Shown: positions 59,502 through 64,000 of the stretch, one piece after another
How positions within the stretch are numbered: the first letter of the stretch is position 1
Layout: each line of letters begins with the position of its first letter
Assembly: GCF_000260715.1 (NCBI RefSeq)
Contig: NC_017834.1
Coordinates: forward strand, 434,001 to 498,000
Direction of reading: 5' to 3'
Origin: Bifidobacterium animalis subsp. animalis ATCC 25527
Lineage (GTDB): Bacteria; Actinomycetota; Actinomycetes; Actinomycetales; Bifidobacteriaceae
DNA: 64,000 nt
Position numbers and translations under genes: made by a program
Notes under the pieces: model-generated
Told to the model about the DNA's origin: nothing
Database searches by the model: none
Seen by the model: only the letters and a program-made list of their open reading frames with translations

Positions 59502-59837
59502 ATGGTAGCCAAGATCAAGAGCGGCGACCTCGTCAAGGTCATTCGTGGCAAGGACCGCGGCAAGGAAGGCACCGTCAAGCGCGTTCTCAAGGACGACCGA
59601 CTGATCGTCGAAGGCGTTCAGATCGTCAAGAAGCATGTGCGTGCAACCCAGCAGGGTCAGCAGGCCGGCATCGTCTCCGTTGAGGCCCCGATCCATCGCT
59701 CCAACGTGATGGTCATCGACCCGGAGACCAAGCAGCCCACCCGCGTTGGCGTCGTAATCAAGGAAGAGGCACGTGACGGCAAGGTGAAGACCGTGCGCGT
59801 CCGCGTTGCCAAGAAGTCCGGAAAGGAACTGGCATGA
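59502..59837 (+). CDS. rplX: Ribosomal protein L24
   Basis: L24, 111 aa. [20 protein letters not shown] is the KOW motif; [19 protein letters not shown] follows. It starts 1 base after rplN and overlaps rplE by 4 bases. Confidence 0.98.
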   Translation: MVAKIKSGDLVKVIRGKDRGKEGTVKRVLKDDRLIVEGVQIVKKHVRATQQGQQAGIVSVEAPIHRSNVMVIDPETKQPTRVGVVIKEEARDGKVKTVRVRVAKKSGKELA

Positions 59838-60418
59838 GCGAAGTCGTTGACGAAGTCATCATCGAAGAGCCAGTGACCCCACGCCTTAAGACGATGTACA
59901 AGGAAGAGATCCTTCCCGAGCTCGAGAAGGAATTCCACCACGACAACCCGATGCAGATTCCTCGCATCGAGAAGGTGGTCGTCTCCATGGGCGTTGGCGC
60001 CGCAGCACGCGACTCCAAGCTCATCGAAGGTGCTGTGCGTGACCTCACCGCGATCACCGGCCAGAAGCCGAAGATCACCAAGGCGAAGAAGTCCGTTGCA
60101 CAGTTCCACCTGCGTGAAGGCCAGGCCATCGGCGCATACGTCACCCTGCGCGGTGACCGCATGTGGGAGTTCCTGGATCGTCTGCTTACGCTGGCTCTGC
60201 CGCGTATTCGCGATTTCCGTGGCATCAACGGCCATCAGTTCGATGGTCAGGGCAACTACAACTTCGGTCTCACTGAGCAGTCCATGTTCCACGAGATCGA
60301 TCCGGACGAGATCGATCACCAGCGCGGCATGGACATCACCGTGGTGACCACCACGAAGGATGACGACGAGGCTTACGCACTGCTCAAGCTTCTCGGCTTC
60401 CCATTCAAGGAGAACTGA
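59834..60418 (+). CDS. rplE: Ribosomal protein L5
   Basis: L5, 194 aa. [36 protein letters not shown] and [19 protein letters not shown]. It binds 5S rRNA. The N-terminus carries about 15 acidic residues before the core. Confidence 0.98.
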
Positions 60419-60419
60419 A

Positions 60420-60605
60420 ATGGCAAAAACTTGTCTTAAGGTCAAGGCGCTTCGCAAGCCTAAGTTCAAGGTTCGCGCCTACACGCGCTGCATGGTCTGC
60501 GGTCGCCCGCACTCCGTGTACCGTAAGTTCGGCCTGTGCCGAATCTGCCTTCGCGAGAAGGCACACCGTGGCGAGCTGCCAGGCGTAACGAAGTCCAGTT
60601 GGTAA
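60420..60605 (+). CDS. rpsN: Ribosomal protein S14, zinc type
   Basis: S14 type Z, 61 aa. The zinc knuckle CMVC...CRIC is intact, with [11 protein letters not shown] between. It starts 1 base after rplE; in-frame codons upstream belong to rplE. An 87-base gap separates it from rpsH. Confidence 0.97.
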
Positions 60606-60692
60606 ATATCAACGCTGAAGGTCCGCGGCCCGGGCAGGCCATAGCAGTCTGCAGGGCGGCGGAAACCACGGCGAGAAAGGGCGTTAGCCCAA

Positions 60693-61091
60693 ATGACAAT
60701 GACAGATCCAATCGCAGATATGCTCACGCGTCTGCGTAATGCGAGCGCGGCAAAGCACGAGACCGTGGATATGCCGTACTCCAAGTTCAAGAAGAACATC
60801 GCCGAGATCCTGAAGCGAGAAGGCTACATTGCAGACTTCACCGCCAAGGAAGCCCGCGTCGGCCAGACCCTTGAGGTCACCCTCAAGTACGGCCCCCACG
60901 GTGAGCGTTCCATTCAGGGTATCAAGCGCGTGTCGAAGCCAGGCCTGCGTCGTTACGCCAAGTCCGACGCACTGCCCATGCCGCTCGGCGGCCTCGGCAT
61001 CGCCATCATCTCGACGAGCTCGGGATTGTTGACTCAGAAGGAATGCCTCGACCGAGGCATCGGTGGCGAGATCGTCGCCTACGTGTGGTGA
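60693..61091 (+). CDS. rpsH: Ribosomal protein S8
   Basis: S8, 132 aa. [19 protein letters not shown] and the C-terminal [18 protein letters not shown] core. In E. coli S8 regulates the spc operon. An ATG two codons later (60699) is possible; GAAAGGG lies upstream. Confidence 0.98.
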   Translation: MTMTDPIADMLTRLRNASAAKHETVDMPYSKFKKNIAEILKREGYIADFTAKEARVGQTLEVTLKYGPHGERSIQGIKRVSKPGLRRYAKSDALPMPLGGLGIAIISTSSGLLTQKECLDRGIGGEIVAYVW

Positions 61092-61107
61092 GAAAGGAGA
61101 GCTGAAC

Positions 61108-61647
61108 ATGGCATCGCATATTGGTAAGCTCCCGATCGAGATCCCGGCGGGCGTTGAAGTCACCATCAATGGGCAGGAATTCACCGCCAAGGGCGCGAAG
61201 GGTTCCGACTCCTACACCATCCCCGAGGGCGTGACCGCCAAGGTCGAAGGCAACGAGATCATCGTCACCGCGAACGACGACCTGCGTCCGACCCGCGCAA
61301 AGCACGGCCTGGCCCGCTCGATCATGGCCTCCATGGTCAAGGGCGTGCATGATGGCTATTCGAAGAGCCTCGACATCGTCGGCACCGGTTACCGTGCACA
61401 GATGAAGGGCAAGGGCATCGAGTTCTCGCTCGGTTACTCCCACACCATCACCGTGAACCCGCCGGAAGGCATCACCTTCGAACTGCCGAACCCGAACCAG
61501 GTCATCGTGAAGGGTACCGACAAGCAGGCCGTTGGCCAGGTTGCCGCGAACATTCGTAAGCTTCGTGCTCCGGAACCATACAAGGGCAAGGGCATCAAGT
61601 ACTCGGATGAGGTCATCCGTCGCAAGGCTGGAAAGGCTGGTAAGTGA
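61108..61647 (+). CDS. rplF: Ribosomal protein L6
   Basis: L6, 179 aa. [20 protein letters not shown] begins it; the C-terminal [19 protein letters not shown] is conserved. The ATG at 61108 follows AAAGGAGAG. Confidence 0.98.
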   Translation: MASHIGKLPIEIPAGVEVTINGQEFTAKGAKGSDSYTIPEGVTAKVEGNEIIVTANDDLRPTRAKHGLARSIMASMVKGVHDGYSKSLDIVGTGYRAQMKGKGIEFSLGYSHTITVNPPEGITFELPNPNQVIVKGTDKQAVGQVAANIRKLRAPEPYKGKGIKYSDEVIRRKAGKAGK

Positions 61648-61648
61648 T

Positions 61649-62020
61649 ATGAGCGTTAAGATTTTCGGTAAAGGCAAGAAGGCCGCGCTGAAGCGTCGCC
61701 ACGCTCGTATTCGCAAGCGCATCAGCGGCACCGCAGAGCGTCCGCGTCTCGTGGTCACCCGCTCCAACCGTCACATGGTCGCTCAGATCGTTGACGACAA
61801 CGCCGGCAAGACGCTGGTGAGCGAGTCCACGCTTATGGCCGATTTTGCCGACTTCCAGGGCACCAAGACCGAAGCCGCCAAGAAGGTTGGCGAGCTCCTG
61901 GCCAAGAAGGCCAAGGATGCCGGCATCACCACGGTCGTGTTCGACCGCGGCGGCAACATGTACCATGGTCGCGTCGCAGCTGTTGCTGAAGGCGCCCGCG
62001 AGGGAGGTCTGGCACTGTGA
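61649..62020 (+). CDS. rplR: Ribosomal protein L18
   Basis: L18, 123 aa. [19 protein letters not shown] and the C-terminal [20 protein letters not shown]. It binds 5S rRNA with L5. The ATG at 61649 lies just after the rplF stop; it overlaps rpsE by 4 bases. Confidence 0.98.
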   Translation: MSVKIFGKGKKAALKRRHARIRKRISGTAERPRLVVTRSNRHMVAQIVDDNAGKTLVSESTLMADFADFQGTKTEAAKKVGELLAKKAKDAGITTVVFDRGGNMYHGRVAAVAEGAREGGLAL

Positions 62021-62748
62021 GCGACAACGAAAAGGAAACCCAAGTGGCTGAAGAGACTCAGAACACTCAGGCAACCGCCGAGTCCAACAACAACGACGAG
62101 CGTCGTGGCCGCCGCAACAACCGTGGTGGCGAAGGCCGTCGCGGTGATCGCCGTGGCCGTCGTGAGGACAATCACGAGAACGAGATGCTCGATCGCGTCG
62201 TGACGATCAACCGTGTGTCGAAGACCCACAAGGGCGGCCGTACGTTCAGCTTCGCCGCTCTCGTCGTGGTCGGCGATGGCAACGGCACCGTCGGTGTTGG
62301 CTATGGCAAGTCCCGTGAGGTCCCGGCGGCAATCGCCAAGGGCCAGCTGGATGCCAAGAAGCATCTGTTCAACGTTCCACGCATTCGCGGCACCGTGACC
62401 CACCCGGTCACCGGCCACGACCACGCAGGCACCGTCATGCTGCGCCCGGCAGCTCCGGGCACCGGTGTAATCGCCGGCTCGGCTGTGCGTGCAGTGATGG
62501 AATGCGCAGGCATCACCGACATCCTGACGAAGTCGATGGGCTCCGCAACGGCCGTCAACGTGGTTCGTGCCACCGTCGATGCGCTGAAGCAGCTCGAAGA
62601 GCCGGAGGAGATCGCGGCACGCCGTGGCCTCTCCGTGCAGGAAGTCGCTCCGGACCAGCTCCTGCGTGAGCGCGCCGCCGGCATTGCCGAGGCCCGCAAG
62701 GCACGCGAGGAAGCCAAGGCCGAAGCGGCCGCTAAGGATGGTGAGTGA
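62017..62748 (+). CDS. rpsE: Ribosomal protein S5
   Basis: S5, 243 aa. The double-stranded RNA-binding part starts at [19 protein letters not shown] and the C-terminal part has [16 protein letters not shown]. The N-terminus is extended by about 50 residues rich in N, R and G, a common actinobacterial feature. GTG start overlaps the rplR stop. Confidence 0.97.
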   Translation: MSDNEKETQVAEETQNTQATAESNNNDERRGRRNNRGGEGRRGDRRGRREDNHENEMLDRVVTINRVSKTHKGGRTFSFAALVVVGDGNGTVGVGYGKSREVPAAIAKGQLDAKKHLFNVPRIRGTVTHPVTGHDHAGTVMLRPAAPGTGVIAGSAVRAVMECAGITDILTKSMGSATAVNVVRATVDALKQLEEPEEIAARRGLSVQEVAPDQLLRERAAGIAEARKAREEAKAEAAAKDGE

Positions 62749-62930
62749 TGGCAAAGCTGAAGATCACGCTCGTGCACGGCGTTGCACACGCGAACAAGAA
62801 GCAGAAGGCTACCGTGCAGACGCTCGCCCTTCGCAAGATCGGCCAGAGCACTGTTCTTGAAGACAACTCGTCGACCCGCGGCATGATCGCCGTCGTGCGT
62901 CACTTGGTCAATGTTGAGGAGGCAGAGTGA
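62748..62930 (+). CDS. rpmD: Ribosomal protein L30
   Basis: L30, 60 aa. [20 protein letters not shown] and [20 protein letters not shown]. The ATG at 62748 overlaps the rpsE stop (TGATG); a GTG one codon earlier is less likely. Confidence 0.96.
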   Translation: MAKLKITLVHGVAHANKKQKATVQTLALRKIGQSTVLEDNSSTRGMIAVVRHLVNVEEAE

Positions 62931-62932
62931 TT

Positions 62933-63391
62933 ATGGCTAACGAAGAGACCACAATCCTGCAAATGCATGACCTCAAGCCGGCACCAGGCGCCAAGAAGGA
63001 TCGCATCCGCGTCGGCCGTGGTGAAGGCTCCAAGGGCAAGACCTCGGGCCGTGGCGACAAGGGCACCAAGAAGCGCTATCAGGTTCGTCCTGGCTTCGAA
63101 GGCGGCCAGCTGCCACTGTACATGCGTCTTCCCAAGCTCCGCGGCTTCCGCAGCCCGTTCAAGACTGAATACCAGGTCGTGAACATCGCTGCTCTCAACG
63201 ACCTGTTCCCGCAGGGCGGCGAGATCACCGTGGCCGACCTCGTGGCCAAGGGCGCCGTGCGCGCCAACCGCCCGGTCAAGGTCCTCGGTGAGGGCGAAGC
63301 CACCGCCGCATTCACCCTCAAGGGTGTCACGGCCTCCGCTTCGGCGAAGTCCAAGATTGAGGCGGCAGGCGGTTCGATCAGCGAAGACTGA
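62933..63391 (+). CDS. rplO: Ribosomal protein L15
   Basis: L15, 152 aa. [34 protein letters not shown] and [19 protein letters not shown] chose the ATG at 62933 at good distance from GAGGAGG; an in-frame GTG at 62927 overlaps rpmD. A terminator follows, so secY is not strictly in the same transcript. Confidence 0.97.
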   Translation: MANEETTILQMHDLKPAPGAKKDRIRVGRGEGSKGKTSGRGDKGTKKRYQVRPGFEGGQLPLYMRLPKLRGFRSPFKTEYQVVNIAALNDLFPQGGEITVADLVAKGAVRANRPVKVLGEGEATAAFTLKGVTASASAKSKIEAAGGSISED

Positions 63392-63412
63392 CGGCATGCA
63401 TACACGCTAGCG

Positions 63413-63450
63413 ACAGACCCTTCCCGCAGCAAGCGGGGAGGGTCTGTTCA
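63413..63450 (+). terminator. Terminator of the S10-spc cluster
   Basis: ACAGACCCTTCCCGC pairs with GCGGGGAGGGTCTGT (one T-G pair) around AGCAA, followed by TCAT. The T-run is weak, so some readthrough into secY is possible. Confidence 0.75.
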
Positions 63451-63628
63451 TATGTGCAGAACATGCGCGTGAAATATCAAAACAGAAAATGGCCGCTGTA
63501 ATTTGTGTCGAATTATTGCAAAAAAGAGGCGGGAATTCGCGTGCGGTATGGCCGTTGGGCTAGACTCGGACTCTAGCGTGTGTTTTTCGTGATACGCCAA
63601 GAGCGTACAGTTATGGAGGGAACCCAAG

Positions 63629-64000
63629 GTGAGGACGTTAATCCAGGCCTTTCGCACCAAGGAGCTGAGGAACAAGATCCTCTTCGTCCTTGGCATCATC
63701 ATCATCTACCGAATCGGCTCGTTCATTCCAACGCCGGGTGTCGATTACAAGGTCGTGAACGACTGCGTGGCGAATACGACCAACAATGCGGAGAACTTCA
63801 TCGGACTGGTGAACCTGTTCTCGGGCGGTGCAATGCTGCAGCTGTCCATCTTCGCATTGGGCGTCATGCCGTACATCACCGCGTCGATCGTGGTGCAGCT
63901 GCTGCGTGCCGTGATTCCACGCTTCGAGGCCCTGCACAAGGAGGGGCAGTCCGGTGAGGCCAAGCTCACCCAGTACACGCGTTACCTTACCATCGGTCTC
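63629..64000 (+). CDS. secY: Protein translocase subunit SecY, N-terminal part (partial)
   Basis: 124 codons are open to the window end. FRTKELRNKILFVLGIIIIY forms the first cytoplasmic segment and membrane helix; GSFIPTPGVD, the plug region NLFSGGAMLQLSIFALGVMPY and ITASIVVQLL follow, all typical of SecY. The GTG start at 63629 follows GGAGGG. It is the channel of the general secretory pathway. It is separated from rplO by 237 bases with the terminator and a possible -10 (TAGACT near 63561). Confidence 0.95.
   Translation, partial: MRTLIQAFRTKELRNKILFVLGIIIIYRIGSFIPTPGVDYKVVNDCVANTTNNAENFIGLVNLFSGGAMLQLSIFALGVMPYITASIVVQLLRAVIPRFEALHKEGQSGEAKLTQYTRYLTIGL

Noticed and set aside
63580..63957. 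A 125-codon frame starting before secY
   Set aside because: It overlaps secY in another frame; the secY translation is clearly conserved and this one is not.

Overview
The window is a high-GC actinobacterial chromosome segment. The gene content points to Bifidobacterium: groES stands apart from groEL under a CIRCE operator, there is a large bifunctional AdhE, a glycogen-type GH13 debranching enzyme and 4-alpha-glucanotransferase, a lone ferredoxin beside dapC, and proteins with variant leucine-rich repeats. I cannot assign the species from the sequence alone.

Layout. 1-10.4 kb: the end of an MTA/SAH nucleosidase gene, a SenX3-RegX3 type phosphate two-component system, and then two complete tandem pstSCAB operons, each with a PHO-box-like direct repeat upstream and no phoU in view. 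10.6-12 kb: an NCS2 purine permease. 12.1-18.7 kb: an accessory island with a stand-alone, eroded FtsK-like ATPase, an unrecognised 163-aa protein, a wrecked and internally deleted dnaE copy, and a McrBC type IV restriction pair. 18.8-21.2 kb: an orphan zinc-binding lipoprotein with a Zur/Fur-like operator, then rplJL behind an L10 leader with an attenuator. 21.3-26.9 kb: an operon of an FHA/LRV protein, a 1212-aa helicase-nuclease relative whose catalytic motifs have decayed, and an 81-aa protein. 26.9-30.8 kb: SAF protein, FmdB zinc ribbon, 5-formyl-THF cyclo-ligase, GNAT and a SepX/GlpR-like divisome protein, matching a conserved actinobacterial neighbourhood. 30.9-38.8 kb: groES, three tRNAs plus rpmG, murB, an APC permease behind a possible leader peptide, ferredoxin-dapC, dinB and tRNA-Ser. 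39-49 kb: 2-hydroxyacid dehydrogenase, YigZ/IMPACT, LRV protein, malQ, rplM-rpsI, GlgX and a ROK regulator. 49.4-53.5 kb: adhE with a Rex-like operator, a 185-bp array of evenly spaced alternating motifs, and a YwiC-like membrane protein with a C-terminal frameshift. 53.8-63.4 kb: the S10-spc ribosomal protein cluster, ending in a terminator before secY, which runs off the window.

Functional links. Phosphate sensing (SenX3/RegX3) probably drives both pst operons through the 11-bp repeats. malQ and glgX act on maltodextrin and glycogen, and adhE regenerates NAD+ at the end of fermentation. The island at 12-18.7 kb and the degenerate helicase-nuclease operon are the most unusual parts. In both, recognisable DNA-processing proteins keep their fold but have altered catalytic motifs, which suggests either decay or a change of role.
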